NCBI GenBank assembly: GCA_903870245.1
Contig: CAIQCB010000013.1
Span: 26,620-90,619, forward strand
Origin: an uncultured Methylocystaceae bacterium
GTDB lineage: Bacteria; Pseudomonadota; Alphaproteobacteria; Rhizobiales; Beijerinckiaceae
DNA: 64,000 nucleotides
Direction of reading: 5' to 3'
The position numbers and the translations under genes are program-made. Below, one piece after another: positions 9,596 through 19,609 of this stretch. The notes beneath the pieces are model-generated. The model was not told the origin of the DNA. It did no database searches and worked only from the letters and a program-made list of their open reading frames with translations. Position 1 is the first letter of the stretch. The number at the start of each line of letters is the position of its first letter.

Positions 9596-9623
9596 ATCCT
9601 TGTGACCGGTCGGTCACAAGGAT
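9596..9623 (-). other. perfect 12-bp-stem hairpin that contains the infB stop codon
   Basis: Arms 9596-9607 (atccttgtgacc) and 9612-9623 (ggtcacaaggat) are exact inverted repeats around the four-base loop ggtc. The infB TGA (9616-9614) lies in one arm. No T-run follows on the minus strand, so it is not a canonical intrinsic terminator. It may be an RNA-processing or stability element between infB and rbfA. Confidence 0.7.
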
Positions 9624-12202
9624 CGTTTGATTTCCTCGACGCGGTAGCACTCGATCACGTCGCCGGCGCGCATGTCCTGATAGTTCTCGAAAGCCATGCC
9701 GCATTCCTGTCCGGCGGTGACTTCCTTAACCTCGTCCTTGAAGCGCTTCAAAGTCGAGAGCTTGCCTTCGTGGACGACGACATTGTCGCGAATCAGGCGG
9801 ACATTGGCGCCGCGCTCGACATTGCCGTCTGTGACGCGGCAACCGGCGACCTTGCCGATTTTCGAAATATCGAACACCTCAAGTATCGTCGCATTGCCCA
9901 GCATCGTCTCGCGCAGGGTCGGCGCCAGCAGGCCCGACATCGCGCTCTTCACGTCGTCGACGAGATTATAGATGATGTTGTAGTAGCGGATTTCGACGCC
10001 TGCGCGTTCGGCCGCCTCGCGCGCTTCCTTGTGGGCGCGCACGTTAAAGCCGATCACAGCGGCGTTGGAGGCCTCGGCGAGCGAAATATCCGACTCCGAG
10101 ACGCCGCCGACGCCTGCGTGCACGACGCGCGCCGCAACTTCGTCGGTGCCGAGCTTGTCCAGAGCGGCGACAATCGCTTCCACGGAGCCCTGCACGTCGC
10201 CCTTGACGACGAGCGGGAATTCCTTTCGGCCGGCCGTCTTGAGCTGGCTCATCATGTCGGAAAGCGATCCGCGCACCGATCCGCCGCGCGCCGCAAGTTT
10301 GTCGCGCCTTTGACGTTCGCGATATTCAGTGATTTCGCGAGCCCGCGCCTCCGACTCCACGACCGCGACGCGGTCGCCTGCTTCCGGAGTGCCGCCAAAA
10401 CCGAGAATCTCGACGGGGAAGGAAGGTCCCGCCGTCTCGCGCGTTGCGCCCGTGTCGTCGATCAGGGCGCGCACGCGCCCCCATTGTGCGCCGGCGACGA
10501 CGATGTCGCCGACACGCAATGTGCCGCGTTGAACGAGGATGGTCGCGACCGGGCCGCGGCCCTTGTCGAGCCGCGCTTCGATCACGGAGCCTTCCGCGGC
10601 GCGACCCGGATTGGCCTTGAGGTCGAGCACTTCCGCCTGAAGGGCGATCGCCTCGAGCAATTTGTCGAGATTGGAGCGCTGCTTGGCGGAGACCTCGATT
10701 TCAAGCGTCTCGCCGCCCATGCTTTCCACCTGCACCTCATGCTGCAGCAATTCGGTGCGAACGCGCTCGGGCCTGGCGTCTGGTTTGTCGATCTTGTTGA
10801 TGGCGACGATCAATGGAACTTTCGCGGCGCGCGCATGATGGATCGCCTCGATCGTCTGCGGCATCACGCCGTCGTCTGCGGCGACGACCAGCACGACGAT
10901 ATCGGTGACTTCCGCGCCGCGGGCGCGCATCGCGGTGAAGGCCGCGTGGCCGGGGGTGTCGATGAAGGTCACCGGATGGCCGTTCGGCGCCGTGACCTGA
11001 TAGGCGCCGATATGCTGGGTAATGCCGCCGGCTTCGCGGGCGACGACATTGGCCTGACGAATGGCGTCGAGCAGCGAGGTCTTGCCATGATCGACATGGC
11101 CCATGATGGTGACGACGGGCGGCCGGGGCCGCATGTCGGCGTCAACATCGAGGGTGTCGAACAGACCTTCCTCGACGTCAGATTCGGCGACGCGTTTGAC
11201 GCTGTGGCCCATTTCCGCCGCCACCAGCTCCGCCGTGTCGGCGTCGATGACGTCGTTGATCTTGTGCATGGCGCCTTGCTTCATCAGCAGGCGTATCACG
11301 TCCACCGCCCGCTCCGACATTCGGTTGGCGAGCTCCTGAATCGTGATCGTCTCGGGCAGGACGACTTCGCGCGCGATCTTTTCTTTTTGTTCGGCGGCGC
11401 CAAAGTTCTTTCTGCGCTCCGTGCGACGCCGGTAGGACGCAAGCGAACGGGTGCGCTCCTCCCCGTCGGCGCTGGTCGCTGTGGAGATGGTGAGGCGTCC
11501 GCGACTTCTCTCGCCGCTCCGCGTTGTAGGCGTGGGCCGAGGCGGGGTTGGAGCGATAATTCGGACCGGCGGGCGTTTAATGGCTGTGTCCGGGGCTGCG
11601 GGGCGTCCCGACGGCGCTGCGGGCGCCTGGGGGATCGGCTCAGCCGTTTCCTGAGGCAGGCGACGACGCGCCTCCTCCTCCGATTTGCGTCTGGATTCGG
11701 CTTCGCGGGTGAGGCGTTCCTCTTCTTCGCGCTTGCGGGCGTCGGCGGCGATGCGTTCGGCCTTTTCGCGGGCGTCGCGCTCGGCCCGGGCCTGCGCCTC
11801 GATCTCGGCGCGGCGACGGTCCTCTTCTTCACGGGAGCGGGCGTCGACGAGCGCGCGGGCGCGCGCTTCACGTTCTTCTTCAGTCAAGACGCGCAGAACA
11901 ACGCCCGATCCGTTGCGCGGCGCGGCGGGACGCGCGGTTTCAGGCTTTGGCTTCGGCTTTGGCGCATCGGCTGGAGCGGCGGGAGCCGCCGTCGTGGTCG
12001 CCGCCGTCGCCGTTGTGGCTTTGGCGGGCTCGACATGGCCGGGAGCGCGCCGTTTCACCTTTTCCACGACGACCACCTTTGAGCGGCCGTGCGAAAAGCT
12101 CTGGCGAACCATGCCCGTCTCGCTGGGCCGTTGCTTCAGATGCAACGTCTTGGAAGGCGCGACGGTTAATGTCTTGTCGCCGCTGTTGTCGCTCTCACTC
12201 AT
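9614..12202 (-). CDS. infB: translation initiation factor IF-2
   Basis: The 862-residue protein has a long charged Lys/Arg/Glu/Ala-rich N-terminal region (to about 270), an IF2_N-like segment ([19 protein letters not shown]), and the G domain with [12 protein letters not shown] near 367-378, DTPGHAAF and NKID. The C-terminal domains that bind fMet-tRNA follow ([18 protein letters not shown]). IF-2 recruits initiator tRNA and promotes subunit joining. Its ATG overlaps the ylxR stop by four bases. The downstream hairpin encloses its stop codon. Confidence 0.97.
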   Translation of the reverse strand: MSESDNSGDKTLTVAPSKTLHLKQRPSETGMVRQSFSHGRSKVVVVEKVKRRAPGHVEPAKATTATAATTTAAPAAPADAPKPKPKPETARPAAPRNGSGVVLRVLTEEEREARARALVDARSREEEDRRRAEIEAQARAERDAREKAERIAADARKREEEERLTREAESRRKSEEEARRRLPQETAEPIPQAPAAPSGRPAAPDTAIKRPPVRIIAPTPPRPTPTTRSGERSRGRLTISTATSADGEERTRSLASYRRRTERRKNFGAAEQKEKIAREVVLPETITIQELANRMSERAVDVIRLLMKQGAMHKINDVIDADTAELVAAEMGHSVKRVAESDVEEGLFDTLDVDADMRPRPPVVTIMGHVDHGKTSLLDAIRQANVVAREAGGITQHIGAYQVTAPNGHPVTFIDTPGHAAFTAMRARGAEVTDIVVLVVAADDGVMPQTIEAIHHARAAKVPLIVAINKIDKPDARPERVRTELLQHEVQVESMGGETLEIEVSAKQRSNLDKLLEAIALQAEVLDLKANPGRAAEGSVIEARLDKGRGPVATILVQRGTLRVGDIVVAGAQWGRVRALIDDTGATRETAGPSFPVEILGFGGTPEAGDRVAVVESEARAREITEYRERQRRDKLAARGGSVRGSLSDMMSQLKTAGRKEFPLVVKGDVQGSVEAIVAALDKLGTDEVAARVVHAGVGGVSESDISLAEASNAAVIGFNVRAHKEAREAAERAGVEIRYYNIIYNLVDDVKSAMSGLLAPTLRETMLGNATILEVFDISKIGKVAGCRVTDGNVERGANVRLIRDNVVVHEGKLSTLKRFKDEVKEVTAGQECGMAFENYQDMRAGDVIECYRVEEIKRSL

Positions 12203-12882
12203 CCAGCTTCCAGTCCTGAGCCCTGATGCGGCCCGATAATTTCCGTTTCGTCCGTCGTCGCGTCGCCGTCGAGACCAGTATCCCTATACGCCGCCAATCG
12301 GCGACAGCGCACGAGAAAATTCTCGGCGGGCCTGCCGGCGACAAGCGCCGCATGTATCACATTTGTCCGCCCTAAAGCCAAATCCAATTGATGCGAGGAG
12401 AAAAGACCGATCATCGGGACTTCCCCATTGCCGGCGCGCCGCGCCGACTGGCGAAGTTTGCGTTTCCCGTCTGCGCCGCCGTCGCGAGCTTCGAGCAACG
12501 CGGCGATTCTACTCTCGCCCAGCGCCTCCGCCGCTTTGTTAAAACCGCAAATAACGCCGCCGGCCTTGTTGACCAACGCCAGCATTTGCAGGCAATCGGC
12601 CTCCAGCAAGCGGTCGACGCTGGCGGGGAGGTCCGTCGGGATCTCGGTTTTTTCCTTCAACCCGCGCGCAAACATGCGCTTTTTTGTCGCTTCTGCGACC
12701 AGAGCCTCGCGGGCGCCGATCCAGACGCCACGCCCCGGCAGCCGGGCGCGAATATCGGGCGTAACGGTCCCGTCAGGCGCGCGAACGAAGCGGATCATCG
12801 TCTCCGGCGCGCCAGCGCGCCGGGTGACGATGCAGGTCCGTTCCGACCCTTCCGTTTCGCTTGTCGATCCGCCCCGGCTCAC
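12199..12882 (-). CDS. YlxR/DUF448-family RNA-binding protein with L7Ae-like C-terminal domain
   Basis: The 227-residue protein starts at GTG 12882, overlapping the nusA stop (GTGA). The N-terminal YlxR domain carries ERTCIVTRR and the conserved GRGVW motif. The C-terminal half ([20 protein letters not shown] onward) resembles the L7Ae/L30e-like RNA-binding fold often fused to YlxR in alphaproteobacteria. The family sits between nusA and infB across bacteria and is thought to bind RNA or affect transcription/translation; its precise role is unsettled. Confidence 0.92.
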   Translation of the reverse strand: MSRGGSTSETEGSERTCIVTRRAGAPETMIRFVRAPDGTVTPDIRARLPGRGVWIGAREALVAEATKKRMFARGLKEKTEIPTDLPASVDRLLEADCLQMLALVNKAGGVICGFNKAAEALGESRIAALLEARDGGADGKRKLRQSARRAGNGEVPMIGLFSSHQLDLALGRTNVIHAALVAGRPAENFLVRCRRLAAYRDTGLDGDATTDETEIIGPHQGSGLEAG

Positions 12883-14471
12883 TCCGCCTCGTCGCCCCCC
12901 TCGACGTCAGCCTCGACCAGCGGCGCCGCCTCGATCCAGCCGGCGCGCACGCGCGCCGTCATGATCATCGCTTCGGCCTCCTCGCGCGAGAGATCGACGC
13001 CCTCGAAGAAACCCTCGTGCCGAACCGTCTCGCCATCCTTCTTTTCTGTCCAGCCGACAAGGTCGTCGGTGACGCAACCGGCTAGATCCTCAATGGTTTT
13101 CACATCGTTGTCGCCGAGACGGGCCATCATCGCGGTGGTCATGCCGTCGATCTCGCGCAGTTCGTCGGCCACGCCGAGGGAAACGCGGCGCGCCTCGTTC
13201 TCCGCCTCGACCCGTTCGAGATAGGCATGGGCGCGACTCTGGATTTCGGCCGCCGTATCTTCGTCGAAGCCCTCGATCGAGGCGAGTTCGCCTGGTTCCA
13301 CGTAAGCCAGTTCTTCCACGGAGCGGAAACCCTCGGAGGCCAGGAGGCGTCCGACCACTTCGTCGACGTCGATGGCGGACATAAACACCTGGGTGCGCTC
13401 GACGAACTCCTTTTCGCGGCGTTCGGATTCCTCCGCCTCGGTCAGAATGTCGATGTCCCAGCCGGTGAGTTGGGAGGCGAGGCGCACATTTTGGCCGCGG
13501 CGCCCGATAGCCAGAGAAAGCTGATCGTCGGGCACGACCACCTCGATTCGCGCACTGTCCTCGTCGAGGACGACCTTGACGACTTCCGCCGGCTGCAAGG
13601 CGTTGACGATGAAGGTGGCGGCGTCCGCCGACCACGGAATGATGTCGATGCGCTCGCCCTGCAATTCCTGCACGACCGCCTGAACGCGCGAGCCGCGCAT
13701 GCCGACGCAGGCGCCGACCGGATCGATCGAGGAGTCGCGAGAGATTACGGCAATCTTGGCGCGAGAGCCCGGATCGCGCGCGACAGATTTTACCTCGATC
13801 ACGCCATCGTAGATTTCCGGCACTTCCTGTCTGAACAGTTTGGCCATGAATTGCGGATGGGTGCGCGACAGGAAAATCTGTGGCCCGCGCTGCTCGCGAC
13901 GCACATCATAAACATAGGCGCGAGCGCGGTCGCCGGGACGGAACATCTCGCGCGGGATCATTTCGTCGCGCCGGATGACGCCTTCGCCACGGCCCAGATC
14001 GATGATCACATTGCCGTATTCGACGCGTTTGACGACGCCATTGACGATCTCGCCGATCCGATCCTTGTAATCCTCGTATTGACGGTCGCGTTCGGCTTCG
14101 CGCACTTTCTGCACGACAATTTGCTTGGCCGATTGCGCGGCGATGCGGCCATAATCGAAGGGCGGCAGCTTCTCGGACATTTTATCGCCGACTTGCGCGG
14201 CGGGATTCTCCCGCTGGGCTTCCTGCAGGGAGATTTCCGTCGCCGAATTCTCGACCTTGTCCACGACAAGACGTAGCCGCCAATAGCTGACGTTGCCGGT
14301 GCGCGGATCGATGTCGACGTTGATGTCGGTTTCCTGACCGTAACGCGAGCGCGCGGCCTTCGCCAGCGCTTCGGCCATGGAGGCGATGACGATCGATCTG
14401 TCGATCGATTTCTCCCGCGCAACGGCGTCGGCGATTTGCAGGATCTCAAGTCTGTTGGCGCTGACGGACAT
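12879..14471 (-). CDS. nusA: transcription termination/antitermination factor NusA
   Basis: With the start at ATG 14471 (MSVSANRLEILQIADAVARE) the protein is 530 residues. GGGAGA stands about 11 bases upstream. Domains in order are the N-terminal RNA-polymerase-binding region, S1 (NGVVKRVEYGNVIIDLGRGE), two KH domains (GACVGMRGSRVQAVVQEL; AIGRRGQNVRLASQLTGW) and C-terminal helix-hairpin-helix repeats with an acidic tail. A longer in-frame opening to 14636 reads into rimP and is not used. NusA modulates pausing, termination and antitermination. Confidence 0.96.
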   Translation of the reverse strand: MSVSANRLEILQIADAVAREKSIDRSIVIASMAEALAKAARSRYGQETDINVDIDPRTGNVSYWRLRLVVDKVENSATEISLQEAQRENPAAQVGDKMSEKLPPFDYGRIAAQSAKQIVVQKVREAERDRQYEDYKDRIGEIVNGVVKRVEYGNVIIDLGRGEGVIRRDEMIPREMFRPGDRARAYVYDVRREQRGPQIFLSRTHPQFMAKLFRQEVPEIYDGVIEVKSVARDPGSRAKIAVISRDSSIDPVGACVGMRGSRVQAVVQELQGERIDIIPWSADAATFIVNALQPAEVVKVVLDEDSARIEVVVPDDQLSLAIGRRGQNVRLASQLTGWDIDILTEAEESERREKEFVERTQVFMSAIDVDEVVGRLLASEGFRSVEELAYVEPGELASIEGFDEDTAAEIQSRAHAYLERVEAENEARRVSLGVADELREIDGMTTAMMARLGDNDVKTIEDLAGCVTDDLVGWTEKKDGETVRHEGFFEGVDLSREEAEAMIMTARVRAGWIEAAPLVEADVEGGDEAE

Positions 14472-14475
14472 GTGG

Positions 14476-15270
14476 TCAGTCTCCCTCTGGCCGGCCGATG
14501 CGCGGTTTGGGCGTCGCGCCGGTTTTTTTGAACTGGGTTTGCACGCCGGCCGGAGCCAGCGGTCGGGTTTTCGCTTTCGCCGGCCCCCGGAAACGGCCCG
14601 GTCCGCGGCGCGGCCGGTCGTCGCCCTCCGGCGCATTGTCCTCGGACGTCGCGGGTTGCAGCTTGCCGGCGCGCAGGGATTCTCGGATCAGCGTATCGGT
14701 CAGCAGCAATTTCGCCTCGTCGAGATCCGAGAGCGGCAGACTGACCTCCTTTTCCTCGTCGGAACGCGCATCGGTGCGTTCCAGTCTCAGCATCGCCGCG
14801 CGCCCCGCGCCGTCGACGCCGCGGATAAGGCCACGAAAGCGTTTGCGGCCGCTTTCGACCGGATGCGCCAATTCGATCCGCGCCTCATGGCCTATCGCCC
14901 GGGCGAAGTCGGAGACGCGCACCAGCGGTCGGTCTATGCCGGGAGAGGAGATTTCCAGCCGATACTCGCCGGCGATGGGATCGGCGACATCAAGTTCGGG
15001 CGAGAGGGCCTGACTGATCGCCTCGCAGTCGTCGACGTCGATGCCGCCGTCAAGCCGTTCGGCCATGATTTGTAGGGTTTGGCCGTTCTGTTGCAACAAA
15101 CGCGCCCGCACCAGCCGGAACCCGAGTTGCGCGAGAACAGGCTCGGCAAGATGCGCGACGCGCGCAGCGACGCCGGTTTCGACGACAAGTCGCGGCTCGT
15201 CGAGACGCGGTTCATCGAGTTCGTCCTCGACGATTGGCTGTGGGTGGTTTTGATCCGATGAGTTCTGCAT
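14476..15270 (-). CDS. rimP: ribosome maturation factor RimP
   Basis: From ATG 15270 ([11 protein letters not shown]) the protein is 264 residues. It carries the RimP core: [17 protein letters not shown] strand, [17 protein letters not shown], and [14 protein letters not shown], the family signature. The C-terminal extension after about residue 185 is long, basic and Pro/Arg-rich, beyond the usual RimP length. RimP helps mature the 30S subunit. It is the first gene of the operon and stops four bases before the nusA start. A strong terminator-like hairpin sits immediately before its start codon. Confidence 0.93.
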   Translation of the reverse strand: MQNSSDQNHPQPIVEDELDEPRLDEPRLVVETGVAARVAHLAEPVLAQLGFRLVRARLLQQNGQTLQIMAERLDGGIDVDDCEAISQALSPELDVADPIAGEYRLEISSPGIDRPLVRVSDFARAIGHEARIELAHPVESGRKRFRGLIRGVDGAGRAAMLRLERTDARSDEEKEVSLPLSDLDEAKLLLTDTLIRESLRAGKLQPATSEDNAPEGDDRPRRGPGRFRGPAKAKTRPLAPAGVQTQFKKTGATPKPRIGRPEGD

Positions 15271-15278
15271 TGGCCAAA

Positions 15279-15312
15279 CAAAAAAGAGCGGGTCCCCGCA
15301 GGGCCCCACTCT
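15279..15312 (-). terminator. intrinsic terminator/attenuator directly in front of rimP
   Basis: On the minus strand AGAGTGGGGCCC and GGGACCCGCTCT fold around the loop TGCG, with one internal mismatch and one G-T pair. Six T residues follow at once (15285-15280). The structure ends nine bases before the rimP ATG. It lies downstream of a promoter-like pair at 15363-15392, so it may attenuate the rimP operon or end a small RNA. Confidence 0.8.
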
Positions 15313-15320
15313 CAATATTG

Positions 15321-15340
15321 GATCGTCTGAATTGACGATC
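15321..15340 (-). other. perfect 7-bp hairpin in the rimP leader
   Basis: gatcgtc (15321-15327) and gacgatc (15334-15340) are exact inverted repeats around tgaatt. It precedes the terminator hairpin by eight bases in the leader and could be the first stem of a structured leader or small RNA. A five-codon frame (MSSFS) starts at 15359 just upstream. Confidence 0.55.
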
Positions 15341-15362
15341 TCTATGAGAAGGAAGACATGCT

Positions 15363-15392
15363 CTTATACACCCGGCTCTCGGCCGGACGCAA
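15363..15392 (-). promoter_or_regulatory. candidate sigma-70 promoter for the rimP leader
   Basis: On the minus strand TTGCGT (15392-15387) and TATAAG (15368-15363) are separated by 18 bases. Transcription from here would give a leader of roughly 75-80 nt ending in the terminator at 15279-15312. The -35 match is only partial. Confidence 0.45.
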
Positions 15393-15411
15393 GAACGGAA
15401 ACATCCACGGA

Positions 15412-16617
<1,206 letters not shown>

Positions 16618-16677
16618 CTATCGTATTTATCGTGCGATGCAATACGAAATGCGCCGGGTGCTGCGCGCGGCGATCGG

Positions 16678-17067
16678 TCAGCCTTGCTGGGCGGGAGTCG
16701 TCACCGTCAAACCGTCGAGTTCGGGACGAATGGTGATCTGGCAGCACAGACGGGAATTCGGTTTCACATCGAAGGCGAAATCCAGCATATCCTCCTCCAT
16801 CTGGGAGGCCTTTCCGGCTTTTTCCGTCCATTTTTCATCGACATAGACATGACAGGTGGCGCAGGCGCAGGCCCCGCCGCACTCGGCGGCGATTTCGGGA
16901 ATGTCGTTGCGACGCGCTGTCTCCATCACCGTCGAGCCAACCTCGCCCTCGACGGAGCGAGCCTGACCATGCGAATCGACGAACGTAATCTTGACCTTGG
17001 TCGGCGCGCCGCCGCCCGGTTCAGCGCCGTAGCAAACCGCCATATTATCGTAGCTCATCTTCACCAT
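16678..17067 (-). CDS. 2Fe-2S ferredoxin, adrenodoxin/FdVI type
   Basis: From ATG 17067 the product is 129 residues. The cluster ligands are seen in ECGGACACATCHVYV (C-X5-C-X2-C spacing) and a later Cys in NSRLCCQITI, the pattern of vertebrate-type/ISC-type ferredoxins. An in-frame opening to 17295 adds an unsupported Arg/Ser-rich tail and is not used; AGGAAAGAGA stands before 17067. ATGs at 17058 and 17043 remain alternatives. It should carry single electrons, plausibly with the reductase downstream. The C-terminus DGLTVTTPAQQG is typical. Confidence 0.93.
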   Translation of the reverse strand: MVKMSYDNMAVCYGAEPGGGAPTKVKITFVDSHGQARSVEGEVGSTVMETARRNDIPEIAAECGGACACATCHVYVDEKWTEKAGKASQMEEDMLDFAFDVKPNSRLCCQITIRPELDGLTVTTPAQQG

Positions 17068-17273
17068 GACGCCAGTCTCTTTCCTGTAACTGCGAAACCG
17101 CAACAAGCGATGGAAAACGCCGACGCTTCGCGAATATGCCGATGCCGATGTTTTAACGGAGCGCTCGCTGGAGCATCCGCCTGCGCTCCTAGTTGGGCCC
17201 GCCCCGACTATCGTGTGCTTTTGACGTTCGATTAGCACCCGACGGGAGACGACGCTAGCCCCTGCAAGGCGGT

Positions 17274-17867
17274 TCAAAGGCGGGCGCGCGCCCAACGGGC
17301 GATTCGTCCAGAGGCCTGTCCCGCGGCGGTCGAAAGCGCGGCGACGGCTGGCGCGCCATAGTGATCGGGCGCGGGCGTCTCGATGATAAACACCTCACCG
17401 GCCCGGACGCCGCCGCTGACGGTGTCGACCAGCCGCGCGGCGATCTCCGCTCTGGCGACATTTTGTGCGGCGTCGATTTCAAATCGACGGATGTCCGTCA
17501 GCAAAGCCAGCGGGCTGTCGCCGCTGTCGCCGGCCGCGATCCCGGCGCTCTGCAAGGCGTCGATCAGGCGATGACGCAAAAGGTTAGGCAACAGGTCGGA
17601 CCATTGCGCGTCGGGCAGCACCGCCACTGACCCGTCCGCCGCGCGGACCACGACCCTGTCTCCTGCGGTAGGCGACACAGCCTCCGGCGTTTTTACGATC
17701 AGCGCCGCGCCCTGCCGCAAGGCGCGTCCTTGCGCAGGTCGCGCCGGATCCCCCGAAAGGTCGAAGGACTGCCGTTCGAACCCGGCGCAGCCGGCCAGTC
17801 CGAGGAGCGCCAGCGCAAGCGAAGCGGCGATGCGCTCTGGCGTTCTGATCGAATGGCGGCTGGTCAC
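17274..17867 (-). CDS. ABC-type transport auxiliary lipoprotein (PqiC/YmbA-like)
   Basis: The 197-residue protein has a signal peptide with lipobox LAGC (C27), so it should be a lipoprotein. The rest matches the ABC-transport auxiliary (DUF330-like) pattern: QGRALRQGAALIVKTPEAV, an internal ALPDAQWSDLLPNLLRHRLIDAL block, and a C-terminal beta region. It is the last gene of the four-gene Mla-type operon and begins one base after the mlaD stop. It probably links the MCE protein to the outer membrane, as PqiC does for PqiB. Confidence 0.85.
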   Translation of the reverse strand: MTSRHSIRTPERIAASLALALLGLAGCAGFERQSFDLSGDPARPAQGRALRQGAALIVKTPEAVSPTAGDRVVVRAADGSVAVLPDAQWSDLLPNLLRHRLIDALQSAGIAAGDSGDSPLALLTDIRRFEIDAAQNVARAEIAARLVDTVSGGVRAGEVFIIETPAPDHYGAPAVAALSTAAGQASGRIARWARARL

Positions 17868-17868
17868 T

Positions 17869-18774
17869 TCAGGGACCCTTGTATTCAGGGGCCGTTTGCG
17901 TCGGGCCGAAGATGAACTGCGAGGGATCGCGCCCGATCGATTGCAGGGTTTTATCCAGCGTGTTGACCGCCTTGCGTCCGTCGGCGGCGAGCGACTGATA
18001 TTCCTTCAGGCCGCTTGCAGAAAATTTGTTCAGATTGGCCGATGCGTTGGCGATCTCCGCCGTGATCTGACGGAGTTTTTGAGGATCGAGGGCTTTCAGG
18101 GTCTGCTCGCCGGTCGCGAGGAATTTTTCGAGCTTGAGGGCGGCCGGCTTCAGCGAGTGGGCCGCTTCCGAGACATCCTTGATCGCCGCCGAAATGTTTT
18201 GGGAGTTGTCGGCAAGAGCTTTCGAGAATGTCTCGGCGTTTTTGATGGTGGCGCTCAGCGGCTCCGCATTCTGATCGAGAAACCTATCAAGTTTGAGCAA
18301 AAGCTCCGCCGACTTCGTCGATAGTTGCTGCGCGTTGCCAAGCAGATTCTGAATGTCGGAGCGTTCAGCCCGGATCTGGGGATAGGCTTCGCCCGGCGCG
18401 GCGGCCAGCTCGGGGGCGCCCGGCGTTCCGCCGACCAGCAAAACATCGGCCACGCCGGTGAAGCCGCGAGTCTCCAGGCGCGCCTGGGTGTTGGTTTTGA
18501 CGGGCGCGCCGCCGTCGACACGGATCAACGCTTCGACCTTGCTGGGGTCGCGCTTGTCGATTTGCAGCCGCGTCACCTCGCCAACCTTCAGGCCGTTGAA
18601 GAGCACCGAGGAGCCCTGCGAAAGGCCCGAGACCGACCCTGAGAACACAATCTGGTAGAATTGTTGTTTACCGATCTTGCTGGGGCCGGAGAACCAGTAA
18701 ACGAAGCCAAACGCCCCGAGGGCCATGGCGATCGTGAATAAGCCGATGAGGGCGTAATTGGCCCGGGTCTCCAT
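17869..18774 (-). CDS. mlaD: MlaD/MCE-domain lipid-transport protein
   Basis: The 301-residue protein has one N-terminal membrane helix (about 9-28) and an MCE domain (about 38-120: YQIVFSGSVSGLSQGSSVLF, GLKVGEVTRLQI). A helical region with repeated short heptad-like blocks follows (QNLLGNAQQLSTKSAELLLK and on). MCE proteins form periplasmic hexameric rings that pass phospholipids between membranes. Its ATG overlaps the mlaF stop (ATGA-type TGATG), so the two are coupled. Confidence 0.93.
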   Translation of the reverse strand: METRANYALIGLFTIAMALGAFGFVYWFSGPSKIGKQQFYQIVFSGSVSGLSQGSSVLFNGLKVGEVTRLQIDKRDPSKVEALIRVDGGAPVKTNTQARLETRGFTGVADVLLVGGTPGAPELAAAPGEAYPQIRAERSDIQNLLGNAQQLSTKSAELLLKLDRFLDQNAEPLSATIKNAETFSKALADNSQNISAAIKDVSEAAHSLKPAALKLEKFLATGEQTLKALDPQKLRQITAEIANASANLNKFSASGLKEYQSLAADGRKAVNTLDKTLQSIGRDPSQFIFGPTQTAPEYKGP

Positions 18775-19601
18775 CAGGCGTCTCCACGCGCTGCGACGCC
18801 CGCCGTCAGCCGACTGCCGCGCACGCCATGGAAATAACTGCGCAACCAGGGATGGGACGACTCGATCAACTCCCGAAGCGGCCCGGCGGCGATCACCTTT
18901 CCGTCGCCCAGCGCCGCGACGCGATCGCAGATCGAGAACAGGCTATCGAGATCGTGGGTCACCATGAAGACTGTCAAGCCCAGAGTATGTTGGAGGGTCG
19001 CGATCAGTTCGTCGAAGTCTGCGGCGCCAATCGGATCGAGGCCGGATGTTGGCTCGTCGAGGAAAACAAGCTCGGGGTCAAGGGCCAGCGCCCGGGCCAG
19101 CGCCGCGCGCTTGACCATGCCGCCCGATAATTCTGACGGAAATTTGTCCGCAGCGTCGGGCCTGAGCCCGACAAGCTCGATTTTGAGCATAGCGAGTTCG
19201 TCCATCAGACGCGGCGAGAGATCGCGCGTTTCCCGCATGGGCATCTGAATGTTCTGTTTCACGGTCAGCCCCGAGAATAGCGCCCCGTTCTGGAATAGCA
19301 CCCCGCAGCGCTGTTCGAGCAATCTGCGCCGGTCCAGCGGCAAGTTGTCGCGATCCTCGCCAAAGATGCGGATGCTGCCGCCGCGCGCCGGCGTCAGGCC
19401 GAGAATGGCGCGCATCAGCACAGATTTTCCTTGCCCGGAGCCGCCGACAAAGCCGAGCACCTCGCCGCGATAGACGTCGAGATCGAGCCCGTTCATGACG
19501 AGTTTGTCGCCAAAGCCAACGACAAGATCACGCACGCTGATGATGCTCTCGCGGTCCTCTGCAGGATTGGTCGACGTGGGGAATGGGGATGGCGTCGTCA
19601 T
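18774..19601 (-). CDS. mlaF: MlaF-type ABC transporter ATPase
   Basis: From ATG 19601 the protein is 275 residues. It has Walker A GGSGQGKSV, the ABC signature LSGGMVKRAALARALAL (the MKR variant of MCE-linked ATPases), Walker B LVFLDEPTSGLD and the H-loop VTHDLDSL. It powers the MlaE permease. GAGGCGG stands before ATG 19601; a TTG at 19613 is possible. The C-terminal region after about 255 is a short Arg/Ala-rich tail. Confidence 0.94.
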   Translation of the reverse strand: MTTPSPFPTSTNPAEDRESIISVRDLVVGFGDKLVMNGLDLDVYRGEVLGFVGGSGQGKSVLMRAILGLTPARGGSIRIFGEDRDNLPLDRRRLLEQRCGVLFQNGALFSGLTVKQNIQMPMRETRDLSPRLMDELAMLKIELVGLRPDAADKFPSELSGGMVKRAALARALALDPELVFLDEPTSGLDPIGAADFDELIATLQHTLGLTVFMVTHDLDSLFSICDRVAALGDGKVIAAGPLRELIESSHPWLRSYFHGVRGSRLTAGVAARGDA

Positions 19602-19609
19602 GGGCCGCC

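Noticed and set aside
9602..12082. 826-codon plus-strand frame opposite infB
   Set aside because: It is antisense to the fully supported infB gene, is His/Arg/Asp-rich in the way of GC-rich shadow frames, and has no family motifs or ribosome site.
14472..14636. Upstream extension of nusA
   Set aside because: It overlaps the rimP 3' end, is Arg/Ser-rich, and the ATG at 14471 has a Shine-Dalgarno and starts the conserved NusA sequence.
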